Source of the DNA: Proteles cristata cristata
Taxonomy: Eukaryota > Chordata > Mammalia > Carnivora > Hyaenidae
Direction of reading: 5' to 3'
Length of the DNA stretch: 64,000 bases
Assembly: GCA_017311185.1 (NCBI GenBank)
Contig: JAESUZ010004136.1
Coordinates: forward strand, 1,178,001-1,242,000
Shown: positions 38,581 through 51,611 of the stretch, piece by piece
Layout: the number at the start of each line of letters is the position of its first letter
Position numbering within the stretch: the first letter of the stretch is position 1
Translations under genes and position numbers: made by a program
The notes under the pieces: model-generated
Seen by the model: the letters and a program-made list of their open reading frames with translations, nothing else
Databases searched by the model: none
What the model was told of the DNA's origin: nothing

Positions 38581-41500
38581 CGTAGCCCCGCTACACGTTT
38601 CTGGTCGGATTTCTCCTCCCAGTCTCTTTGTTCCTTTGTAAAGCCCGTGTTCGAGTCTTGTTTGTGGCCTAAACATCTGAGGTTTTCAGCCTGGTCTGAG
38701 GCAAAGGCTCGTTGACACTTGGACTTCATCAGGGTAGCTCCCTGCAATTCAAGCGTTCAGGGCTAAGCTGGCAAAGGTTTTAAAGGCTCTGTTTCCAGAG
38801 TAATTGCTGGGTCACATAGTGTTGACATTTTCCAATCTAGAGAATACCTCAAGCCCCTGTGATCACTCCAACGCTCTAGTTAAATATGTTATGCACAGGT
38901 TCCACGCCTAGAACTTTAAAATACGGTGCATGATGGTTTGGTTCCGCACCAGTTAGCAGGAGACGAGTCTCTTTCAAGTGGTCCGGTCAGTGGTTGCGAG
39001 CGCCGTGTCTGTATGGATTGAAAGCATATTTTAAGACGTCGCTTTTAGATAATTTTCTTAAATATAAATATCTCAACAATTCAAATTTTGTTTTTTCTGT
39101 AGTTTCATGATCTAAACACTTGTACAAAAAGTATGAAAGTGGAAGTTCTTTGAACGAAAATAGTAACCACCACCTGGGTTAATCTTAAAAAAAAAAAAAA
39201 AGGATAGCTGTCAAAATCTGAAAATATTTTGAAAATTGTATTTTATTTTCTGAACACGTGCCCCGCTCTTGATGTGTTGATGTCCTCGGAGCCAGTTGTG
39301 CTCAATCCATTACAGAGGGAAAGTTTATTCATTCTTAAGTTTACACCATGTAAAATGTTTATCTTCTTATTTTCCTCGGAATCTACTGCATCCTGCGTTG
39401 TGTTGACCACTGTCTAGTTAGTTTTCCTTTGGGGCTACATTGTTTAAAAAAAAAAAAAAACACAACAACAGTGAATAAGTAAGGCAAAATAAAAGAAGGC
39501 AGTTGAGACCGGTAACAGCAGAATTATTGATGTTTGCTCATTATTGTTTTCCATTGACCTTGCTGTTCTTCTCATTTACTTATAATTGCCAGTCCCTCAG
39601 AGTTGAATTCTTCTTGTTATCTTGTTAAAGGGGAGTTTTACCCAAGTTAAAATACCCATTTTAGAAACATGACTGTAAAGACTTTATTATCACAGGCATC
39701 ACTAGCAATTAATTTATTTTAGATCACCCAGACTTGAAACATATCGACCCTGTGGTTTTAAAACATTGTCACACAGCAGCTGCAACTTACATACTGGAGG
39801 CAGGAAAGCAAAGAGCTGACAAGTCAACTCTAAGGTACAGGATTTATTTAAATATTCATTTGTTTTCAAATAATATCTTTAAGGCTCCAATTTCACTTTT
39901 TTAAACTTTGGCTTTTTTCCCTCCCTTTAGCACTTATCTAGAAGACTGTAAATTTGATAGAGAGCGAATAGAAGTGTTTTGCACGGAATATCAGGTTACT
40001 CACTTTACGTTTTTTTTTTAAATTAACAGTTACTATTTTTCTTCTCTTTGCAAAGATGTGTTTTCTTTCTCTCTTTCCCCCTCCAGAATAATAAGAATTC
40101 CCTAGAAATCCTACTGGGAAGGTAGGTACTGTATAAGGTGTCAAGCTGAGCCACTTTTCACTTGCAGGTATGAATGGAGAGTCCTGGTGTGAAACAAAAC
40201 AGGGCAAAAAGACAGGGATCTTGACCAAAAGAAAAGGGGCCAAAGGGCAAGGGAAACAATTGAAGTTAAGCTAATGTTTTTTTTAAGGTAAAGTTTATGG
40301 AGACAATTTCTTAAATGCTCTTTTACTCTTAAGAACTTGAAGATAAAGTTTAACAATGTTTTACATTCAGAGTAGATTGAAATTGTGTGTGTGTGAGGTG
40401 GGCAGGGAGACACCATTCTTAGAGAAATACTGAAAATTCTTCTGTAGATAATATGTACAGAATTATCCTTGTGTTTTTTAGTATAGGCAGATCTCTTCCT
40501 CATATAACTGATGTTTCTTGGCGTTTGGAATATCAGATAAAGGTAAAGTTTAACAAACTGTTTTCTAAGGGGATTTAAGGAACTTAAAAAAAAAAAATCA
40601 AGACTGAATTGTATGTGTTGTGTTCTTTTAGACCAATCAACTTCATAAGATGTACAGACCTGCATATTTGGTGACCTTAAATGTAGAGGTATTGACCATA
40701 TATGCCTTGTCTAAAATTTAAATATGTAATGAAATTTAAAATGTCCTTGATTTACATAAACAGCATTTTTTTTTCTTCCTTAGAACACTGATTCCCGGTC
40801 CCAGCCAGAGATTAGTTTTAGTTGCAGCATGGAACAATTACAGGTACAGTATTAGGATCTGTGAATATGCCTATTTGTTTATAGATGCTTAATTGAGAAT
40901 TATGCTTATGGAAAGTTCAAAAGAAAAACTATCCAACCATCTATCAGGAGGTAATGAAGGTTGGTTAAGGATTTAATGGGAAAGGGCTTCAAAAGCAATA
41001 TTTTAAAGTGGGCTTCCCTTTTGAAATGAAGATATTACTAACAGAATTGGTTTATATTTGCTGTTCCCTCTGATTAAGATAAATTTCTGAATTGTAGTAT
41101 TGAGTGTAAATTCCTTCTATTTGTGAATAGTTTGATCCAATGAGACAAAGCAAAATTAAGGGCATGTCTTTGAAAATGCCTTCTTTACTTTGAGAAATTG
41201 AACTGAACTTTCAAACAGAATTTTTAAACGGTTTTAAATGACTTTTTACAAAGGGGAAGCATACATAAAATTCTAAAACTCTTTCATATTGCCTCATATT
41301 GCCAATGTAAGACTGGAAAAGTTCAAAACTACATTCATTAATGGACATGATAACGAATTTATTTCTTACCGCTTAAAAAAAATGAAGAGCATTACTTGAA
41401 ATTTCGATGAATTTTGAATTTTTCAAAAGGCATCTCCTGTGGAATTGTTTTAATGCAAAACCATTAATCAAACTTTAAACTTTCAGAAAGTGTGAATACA

Positions 41501-41855
41501 GCATAATTTTTGTTAAGTTAACTGGAGAAATTTAGTTCTGACATATCTTGCCTGTTAAGAGGATCCGGTTAGAAATTAGATTTCCAATCAGAGGAGCTAG
41601 TGGCCCATTTGAAGATGAGCCATTTCAGAGGAAAACCTTCTTTTGATCGATAGTGGCTTGCCAAAGGTTAAAATCCTTGTGAATTTTAAACTCGTTTAGA
41701 AAGTGTCCCGACTTTTTTCTTGCACCATTTTCAAACTTGGATACGTCTGCCTTGTGTTTTATCCTAAAAAACGTGGCATTATAAACGTCTTTTAGGACTT
41801 AGTGGGGAAACTCAAAGATGCTTCGAAAAGTCTGGAAAGAGCAACTCAGTTGTGA
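38249..41855 (+). CDS. COMMD3: COMMD3, COMM domain-containing protein 3 (8 coding exons, 195 aa)
   Basis: Coding exons are 38249-38387, 39723-39834, 39931-39994, 40087-40121, 40482-40542, 40632-40688, 40784-40843 and 41796-41855 (TGA at 41853). All introns are GT-AG, and the joined length is 588 nt, giving 195 residues, the length of human COMMD3. The protein starts MELSEYVQKGFQMLADP. An N-terminal helical region covers roughly residues 1-115. The COMM domain covers about 124-195 and includes the conserved Trp at about 130 (VSWRLEYQIK); it ends KSLERATQL. The start codon has A at -3 and G at +4. From family knowledge, COMMD proteins form a hetero-decameric ring in the Commander/CCC complex, which acts with Retriever in endosome-to-surface recycling; COMMD3 also pairs with COMMD8 in chemokine-receptor signalling. 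Human carries EV at about residue 6 context changes only (S to Y), recalled from memory. Identification is very secure; single-base exon limits rest on splice consensus and reading frame. Confidence 0.97.
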
Positions 41856-42160
41856 CTTGGGGAAGTTAACGATGCGCCCGGTGTAGAGGAACACCAGGAA
41901 CGCCTCGTCGTCGATCGAACCACCGTTTGTGCGAGCTGGATGCCCTTCTCTTACGTAGAAAAACATTTTTCCATTTAGATTTATGCCGCTCATCAATTTT
42001 GACACGTTACTTTTTTACACTTGTAAAAGGGCTGAGGGAAATTCTATTGCAGACAACTTCAGTATAAACTGTACATTGATCCCATTTGGGCTGTTTCAAG
42101 TCTTAAAAAGGAAGTAGACAGTATTACACTCTGAATAAATAAGTTGTTCCCACAAAAAGA
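41856..42160 (+). other. COMMD3: COMMD3 3'UTR and poly(A) signal
   Basis: About 300 nt of AT-rich sequence follow the TGA, with a single canonical AATAAA at 42134-42139. Cleavage is expected near 42150-42165, about 1 kb before the BMI1 leader. Failure to cleave here would give the read-through transcript known in human. Confidence 0.8.
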
Positions 42161-42987
42161 GTGGTGAGAGTTTGTTTGGATTTGAGTTTGTGTGTTAATT
42201 ATTACTTTGCAGACATACATACGATTAGCGTTAACTTTTAACGATCGCCTTTTCCTTGGATTAAAGTTAAACACAGTGGGAAAGGATGCGATCTCCGGGG
42301 TTTGTGGAAGACCCCCGTTTCGGGACTTGGGGAGCGGACGTGGGCGCCCCGCGGCGGGAGCCGGTCGGACCCGTTACCTGAGCCGGGGGGCGGGGGGGCC
42401 GACGGGGGGCTGGCCCGCAGCCGGACCCTCGCCCGCGGGGCTCCCGAGGCCCGGGCCGGCCAGCCCCCCGCGCGGAGCCCCCGGCCGGAGCGAGCCGCTG
42501 CCCGCGCGCCCGCCTCGGCCGCCGGCGGGCGGGGAAAGGGCCGGCGCGGCCGCGGGAAGGCAGGGGCGGGCGCTGTTGTTTCCGCGAGCCCAACTCGGGC
42601 GCAGGTTCCGCGCCGCGGCGCCGGAGTCTGGGCCGCAGCCCGTTGGGCTGGCGGGGCCGAGGCGGAGGGGCGGGGGGGCGGGGGAGGTGGCCGGGCGCTT
42701 TCCTTGGCGGGAGCCGGTGGACGTGTGCGCCGCGGGTGGAGGCGGGCGGCAGAAAGAAAGAAATAACGGGGGGGCCGCTGAGCTGCGTGCGGGGCCGAAG
42801 CGATGCCCGCGCCGAGAGCGGGGTGGCGCGTGTGGCGCTGTGGAGAAATGTCTCCGCAGCCGCGCCAGCGCCGCCGCGCAGAGCGAGGGGGAGGGGGCCG
42901 GGTCGCGCCGCTCGGAGGGGAGGGGGCGGCCGCGGGCCCGACTACACCGACACTAATTCCCAGGCCGCCCTTAAGGAATGAGGGGAG

Positions 42988-42993
42988 CACGTG
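42988..42993. promoter_or_regulatory. E-box CACGTG in the BMI1 promoter
   Basis: A perfect CACGTG lies about 200 nt before the estimated BMI1 transcript start. It is a plausible counterpart of the MYC-responsive E-box described for the mammalian BMI1 promoter; orthology was not aligned here. Confidence 0.6.
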
Positions 42994-43240
42994 ACCCGGT
43001 GGGGGGGCGGCGGGGGGAGGGGGCGGGCGGACTCTGAGCCATTTTGGAGCCGGTGTCAGTTTCCACTCTGCCTTCAGCGGTGCATTTTTTTTCCACCCTC
43101 CCCTCCCCCCTCCTCATCCTTCCTCCCCTCCCCCCGCCTCTCCGCACGCACACACACGGCGCCCCCCACTCGCCCTCCTCCCCCCACAGCAACTATGAAA
43201 TAATAATCGTAGTATTAAAGGCAGAGATCCGGGCGAGACA

Positions 43241-43303
43241 ATGGGGATGTTGGCGAGGGAGCCCCGATCCGGATTAGAAACACCTCCCAGCCCCGCAGAA
43301 TAA
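43241..43303 (+). other. Upstream ORF 1 in BMI1 exon 1 (20 codons)
   Basis: ATG at 43241, with a second in-frame ATG two codons later, reads 20 residues and stops at TAA 43301-43303. A minimal ATG-AAA-TAA precedes it at 43195-43203. It would be translated only if the transcript starts upstream of it. A regulatory role is inferred. Confidence 0.5.
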
Positions 43304-43351
43304 TACTGATCGCGCCCCCTCCGCGCGCTCCCTCCCCCGAGTGCGGAGCGG

Positions 43352-43493
43352 GAGGAGGCGGCGGCGGCCGAGGAGGAGGAGGAGGAGGAGGAGGAGGAGG
43401 CCCAGGAGGAGGAGGCGTTGGAGGCCGAGGAGGAGGAGGAGGAGGAGGCCGCGGAGGAGGAGGAGGCCGAGGCGGAGGAGGAGGAGGAGGCCG
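43352..43493 (+). repeat. (GGA)n/(GGC)n purine-rich tract in BMI1 exon 1
   Basis: About 140 nt of interrupted GGA triplets with GGC and GCC interruptions lie in the transcribed leader. The RNA has many GG runs that could form two-quartet G-quadruplexes. The tract creates long open frames of Arg/Gly, Glu or Pro repeats on both strands that are not genes. Confidence 0.85.
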
Positions 43494-43508
43494 GGCTCGG
43501 GAGGCAGC

Positions 43509-43562
43509 ATGAGCCGAGCGCGGCGGCCGCGGCTCCTCTCGGCTGCGCTCGTTGCCCATTGA
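43509..43562 (+). other. Upstream ORF 2 in BMI1 exon 1 (17 codons)
   Basis: ATG at 43509 reads 17 residues (begins MSRARRPR) and ends at TGA 43560-43562, entirely within exon 1. It lies directly after the GGA tract. Translation is unproven. Confidence 0.5.
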
Positions 43563-43584
43563 CAGCGGCGTCTGCAGCTCGCTT

Positions 43585-43596
43585 CAAGATGGCCGC
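43585..43596. promoter_or_regulatory. YY1-like motif in BMI1 exon 1
   Basis: CAAGATGGCCGC matches the YY1 AAGATGGCGGC consensus except at one base. It lies in the leader about 100 nt before the exon 1 donor, a typical downstream-of-TSS position for YY1. Confidence 0.5.
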
Positions 43597-43621
43597 TTGG
43601 CTCACATTCATTTTCTGCTGA
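43589..43621 (+). other. Upstream ORF 3 in BMI1 exon 1, strong start context
   Basis: ATG at 43589 is in a favourable context (AAGATGG: A at -3, G at +4). It encodes ten residues, MAAWLTFIFC, and ends at TGA 43619-43621, 66 nt before the donor. The start also falls inside a YY1-like motif (CAAGATGGCCGC, 43585-43596), so the bases may be kept for either reason. Confidence 0.5.
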
Positions 43622-44405
43622 ACGACTTTTAACTTTCATTGTCTTTTCCGCCCGCTTCGATCGCCTCTCGCCGGCTGCTTTTTCCGGGTACGTAGGAGGC
43701 GAGGCGCCTCCGGGACGGGGCCGGGGGGCGGCGGGGGCCGCGCGGGGCTCGGGCCGGCCGCGGGTGGATGGGGAGCGGCCCCCCGCGCCTCTCCCGCGCC
43801 GGCCGGAGGGCGCTGACAGCGTGGGCGCCGAGCCCCGCGCCGCCGCCCGCCGCCGCCCGCCGGCCCCGCGGCCCCGCGCGCCCGGCGCCCGCGAGCGCGC
43901 GCCCGCCGCCGCCCGCCGACTCCCGCGGCGCCGGGACCGACCCGCAGCCCGCGCCGCGCCGCCGCCGCCGCCGCCAGCCGGGCTCGGCGCCGCTCCAGCC
44001 GCCGCCCGCTCCAGCCCCGGACGCGCGCGCGCCCACGTTTTAGTTCCTTTCTCCCCCGAGCGCCCCTCTACACCCTCGCGACGCACATGGCCCCCGAGAA
44101 GAACACTTCTATTTCCAGCCTCTGCGGCTCTCCCCGCCACGGCGCCCTTTGTTGAGAGGTAGATTTTGATGAAACGGGGACGGGTTCCTGAAATCGGGAG
44201 CTGCTCGGGTCAAGTGGCTTCCCTCTTCTCCCGAAGAAAGGGCTTTTGAGGGGTTTAAACATCCAGAGAATGCCCTCATTTTATAGGGACGGGTTGCGGG
44301 GGGGGGAGCGATCCCGCCAAGGTGGATGTTAAACTGGAAAGAGCCCAAACAAAAATGTTATTAACTTAAGTTGGAGGGACACTTGTGTGAAATTGGATGG
44401 CTTGT

Positions 44406-44415
44406 AAGATGGCGG
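44406..44415. promoter_or_regulatory. YY1 consensus in BMI1 intron 1
   Basis: AAGATGGCGG is an exact match to the YY1 core, about 720 nt into intron 1. Confidence 0.45.
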
Positions 44416-47400
44416 TTCCCAGTTGTTTCCAAGGTCTCTTGCATTTGTGTTTAAAATGGTCAAGTTTTCAAGGTGTTATTTGTTGGGAGCCTCAGATAAG
44501 TTCTCTAAACATTGCTTGGGACGTGCGCGCTGGGAAGTGGGCATTTCAAATTTGGAGCTTTTTTGGCAGTGATGATGGTGACTGGACGTTAGTCTTGCAA
44601 GAGGTTTCCTTCTCCCCCCCCCCCTTCTTTTTCTCTCTTTTTCCCCCCTTGGTGACTGCAATTTTTCTCTCAGCCTCTCCTGTGGGATGCACTTAGGACC
44701 ATGACTTAAGCCCACTACGTTTTATAGGTTTTGCTAAATGTCAGCATAGGTCATGTGGTAAAGAGATGCTTTGGAAAAGGAGCACGAAAAAGTTGACTAT
44801 GTATGTTTACACAGCCTTCTGGGTTTGACAGCGATATAGCATGTTGTTTTCCCTAGAAATTTACTGTTAATGATTGGAAGTGAACAAGTAGAGAGACTTT
44901 GATCATTTCCAATTGCAGTAAAAGGATTTAGTGGGCTTAGTGGTCACGGTCCAATATTTAAAAGAGAAGCATGTATTTAACCCCTTCTCCTAAAGTAGGC
45001 AAAATTCTGCGCATATTTCTCCAAATCCGAGCGTAGGTTGGTCGTACCTAGAATGTTGTGAGTAGTTTATCGTATATTTTATAAGAACCTTAACCCCCAA
45101 GTTCTGGAAACCCATTATAAGCCACAATGAAGACTTGAAAGTTAAGGATGCAAATTGTTGACAGCATACGCTATTTTACGTGACTAGGTTAATATTTGAA
45201 TTTTATCTCAAGTAGACTGACAAGAATCCCTTAGAGATTGATTTCATGGGCAAATTTAGAAACTTTTTTAGAGTTTTTTGAGTTCATCGCCATACATTTG
45301 CCCCGGTGTGCAAAGGTGTTTGGAATTACTTACCTGTGCAAATTACATGCCTAGTAACAGTATCTTTAAAGCCATATAAAAGTCCTTGCATATGCATGTG
45401 TGAATACACTACATGCTTTTGTAAGAAAGTTGAGCATTGAATTGTACTTGATAAATCCTTTAATACTCTACCATCAAGTTCTGGGATGTATGTTAAGTAC
45501 CCAGCTAGGCAAAGTTCTCCCTAAGAGTCAAATTAACCCAACCTTTACCCATACTTCTACTGGGCTGTGAACCCCAACTGGGGTTATGGAGTTCATTTGC
45601 ATTTCTTAGATGGCAATAGTCAAGCTGATTGTTAACATAAGAGCTTGCTTCTGTTTTGCTTCATTTTGACATTTCTGGTGTTAGGCCTCCCAACTAAACT
45701 GACAACCCCAACTGAGTATGTTACAATGGCAAGTTTTAACTATTGAGTATTTTTACTACTGTACGTTTGGTGCACTTTTGCTTGCCTGCCTGGCAGTTTC
45801 TGTATTGGAACTTAGGATGCTTTCATTTCTAAGGTGCAGGAGATTGTTTCTTAAACCTATCAAGCACGCCAAACATTTTGGAAGTCATCATTACGTTGCC
45901 AGTACTTTCAAGTGGTACAAAAAGATAAAGAACTGATTTTTATGTAAGTAACAAAGTGATATTTACTGGCATCATAAATGGCAATAGGACTGTGGCCAGA
46001 TTTTGCCCAACCTAGGTAGAGGAGTTATGTGAGTTAAGACATAAGATGAATTTGAAAGGGTTTTAATCAGGTGATTGTGACTTAACATGTTAAAAGCCAA
46101 CCAGTAGATTACCCTCCATTGAGGTTTAACTGTTCTGTATATTAGTAGTTGTGTTTGGTGCTCTCTGTACGGTAGAGAAATAAAGGCAGCTATTTTTATT
46201 GAAGTCCCTTCTCAAACTTCATGTTCGGTGACACTGGTGTGATATGTTATCACGAGGAGACCTAAGTATCACCTTGTTATCTTTCTAGGAAAGGTCCTGT
46301 GCTTTCACAAGGAGGGTTTGCTCTAAGAATTAAGGTTTGTCTTTAGTGAAGTACAAAGGATTTAAATATTGCTACTCTTTTGGGACAGTGCTCCACCCAC
46401 AACTTATCTGCAACCCCAATTAGATTTATTTTAACAATATGTTGACAATATTCTTGTAAACAAGGAATCCAAAGATAACTGAGAAATCACACATGAAGTT
46501 TTCTGGTTGAAGTCGCTGGTTGCCACTGTGATCACTTTCATAAAGGAGGCTTTGTTTTGTTTTTGCCGTTTTTTTAGTACTATAAAGCTGTTAGTTTCTG
46601 CCATTGAGGTATGTTGATTGGTATTTCCCTCTTCTGTATTAAAATTCCCTAAGAATTAAAACCTCAGATGCATTCTCAAGTTCCACAGGTTCCTAGATTT
46701 CTATTCAGAGCAGTTTTGAGAATGCACTTCACTCAGGTCTAGAAGCATGGTCCTATTTTTAGGTTCTGAAATGAATGAAATGGGGGTAAGAAATACATTT
46801 TTCAAGAGCACTGCACGAAATAATTGACTTCCCGGATTGTCCGCTGGTATATTGTTGCTGACAGTTCCCCACCGTGACTTTTCTGTAATATATGGTATCT
46901 GTTGGGAATATTATTTCATCGTGTGGGGATTTGTATGGAGGTTAGGCTGAGAAAATGACATTTGTTTTTCTCTCCTATCGTTGCTCTGGGTTGACAAGGT
47001 GTTGATTTAGCGTTGGGAATGGGCTGATCACATGGTTCTTTACATATTGTCACTACCCTACCGATTAAAGTAGTTTTTCTTGCCTCCAGCATACTTCAAA
47101 TAAAACACACGGCTTTGCCCCCTCATTGTCTTCTTGAAAAACAGATTTCACTTTTTAGCCTTAGCAAAACTTTGTATCGCTCATCTAGTCTGCAGGAGAA
47201 CTTCGTATTAGAGAAGAAAGCTTTAAAGAGGTTCAGTTCAATAAACATCGCTGCAATTTGAGCCCTGGCGGGTTCGGGCTAAGTGCACAGTTGGCAATTC
47301 TCAAAAGATCCCTTCGTGAAAATTTTGACCTAGTGATTGCTAACAGGAGAGACCGAGTCAAGATCTAAAAGAAGCTCTTCGCACCGAGTCGACTTGGAAA

Positions 47401-47439
47401 GAGGCCCCCAAGAGTGTCCGAAATGGCCGGGAGTTCGGT

Positions 47440-47900
47440 TTGCATTTTCCCCTTACCACTCGCGCGCTCCGGGGCCCCCCAGGCTGCCCGCCGGGTTGCC
47501 GCGGGCCGGGATCCTGCTCCCCAGCGCCGCGGGCCCCGTGGGGCTGCCCCACCCCCGAGCCGCGCCGCGCCGCCCGCACCCCACCCCGCCCCCGCGCCGG
47601 CCCCGCCCCGCGCCGCGCCGGCCCCTCCCCGCGCCGCCGCCGCCGCCGCCGCCGCCCCACCGCCCAGCCGCCCCGCACGCCTGCCGAAGCTCCGGGCTCG
47701 GCCCGGCTCCGCGCGGAGTTGCAGCGGTGGCCGGATGCCAAGTGTAAGTGTAAGTTGCTATGGAAACCCCGACAGAGGCGAGTTCCGAATCCGGAGCGAG
47801 ACGGAGCCCCGGGCGCCGCCGGATCCGCCCCTCGCATCCCGGCCCCCGGGCGTCCGCGCGCTCAGGCCCCAGCCCGAGGCCGACTGGAGGTGCTTCTGCG
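47440..47900 (+). promoter_or_regulatory. CpG island inside BMI1 intron 1, possible alternative promoter
   Basis: A compact GC-rich, CpG-dense block lies about 0.6 kb before BMI1 exon 2. It contains overlapping splice-donor-like sequences (GTAAGTGTAAGT, 47743-47754) and an RFX-type X-box immediately after. This layout suits an alternative BMI1 first exon or an intronic enhancer. No transcript evidence is available here. Confidence 0.6.
47754..47767. promoter_or_regulatory. RFX X-box (GTTGCTATGGAAAC) in the intronic CpG island
   Basis: The sequence is an imperfect palindrome of two RFX half-sites, GTTGCT and GGAAAC, with a 2-nt spacer, close to the X-box consensus. RFX factors control ciliary and other genes. 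Binding is not shown. Confidence 0.55.
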
Positions 47901-48486
47901 GCCCCAGCACCCAGCTCCGGAAATGCCAGGGATGCAGATAGGGCAGAATTTGTTTTCCCTTTGTATGGCGTGAAAACGTGCCAGGTTCTGGTTGCTGGAA
48001 CCGCCTAAAACAACAAGAACCCCTGGGAAGCCAGGGCATGCTCACGGATTTTCAGTTGAAGATCCATAAGGAAGTTTTACAATAAATTTGGAGACCTGGA
48101 ACAAGCCCTGGCGGTTGGTAAATATCTGCGGGGACTGTGTGGCGTCTGCAGCAGCCGTGGGGCTGCTGGGCTAGAGGACAAATGGAAGAAAGAGACCCGA
48201 ATACTCTCAGCTCCCAGCCCCCACCCCGGACCTTTTCTTCTCCCTCCTGGAATGACCTGAGGGACCAGAAGTTACATTAGTTGAATCTTCTTTCGTCATT
48301 TGCTGTAATTGATTTAGGTCTGATTAGTAAATTCCTTCTGTAGAAGACGTTGGGACAGTCCAGCTGTACAATGTTAAACGAGTTTTATGAACTTCTCAGC
48401 CTTTCAGAGTGTACGGTTACTAGAAGCTGGGAGATAATGCTGTTTCTCTTTCTGTGGATTATAGCCAATATTTCTGTGTCTTGCAG

Positions 48487-51611
<3,125 letters not shown>

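Larger units (their letters stand above)
43188..43687 (+). other. BMI1: BMI1 non-coding exon 1 (5'UTR)
   Basis: A GC-rich leader ends at a good donor (CCGG then GTACGT at 43688). It splices to the acceptor at 48486/48487, giving a second leader piece of 19 nt before the ATG. The stretch from about 43188 (CAGCAACTATGAAATAATAA) to the donor matches my recollection of the human BMI1 5'UTR closely. The 3' edge is therefore firm, while the 5' edge is an estimate. The exon contains a long GGA-repeat tract and several short upstream ORFs, described separately. The true transcription start could lie tens of bases either side of the stated position. Confidence 0.8.
42280..44060 (+). promoter_or_regulatory. 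BMI1: BMI1 CpG-island promoter
   Basis: About 1.8 kb of very GC-rich, CpG-dense sequence begins shortly after COMMD3 ends, covers BMI1 exon 1 and runs into intron 1. It has several Sp1-type GC boxes (around 42669-42690), an E2F-like TTGGCGGGA at about 42704-42712 and a CACGTG E-box at 42988-42993. No TATA box is seen. Human BMI1 is reported to be activated by MYC/MYCN through an E-box and by E2F1, which suits these sites. Confidence 0.88.
43688..48486 (+). other. BMI1: BMI1 intron 1
   Basis: The intron is about 4.8 kb. Its first 370 nt are still CpG island, 44.1-47.4 kb is single-copy AT-rich DNA with no recognised repeat, and about 47.44-47.9 kb is a second CpG island with a possible alternative first exon. 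No other gene is seen inside it. Confidence 0.8.

Noticed and set aside
40141..40665. 174-codon - strand open frame over COMMD3 introns
   Set aside because: It crosses COMMD3 exon 5 and part of exon 6 antisense, has no recognisable domain, and its composition is that of translated intron sequence.
42192..42990. 250-codon open frames on both strands in the BMI1 promoter
   Set aside because: Low-complexity Gly/Arg/Pro translation in a CpG island; overlapping open frames on both strands show chance openness.
43274..44140. Long - strand open frames across BMI1 exon 1
   Set aside because: They consist of Leu, Pro or Ser runs read from the complement of the GGA tract and GC-rich flanks. They are shadows of the leader sequence.
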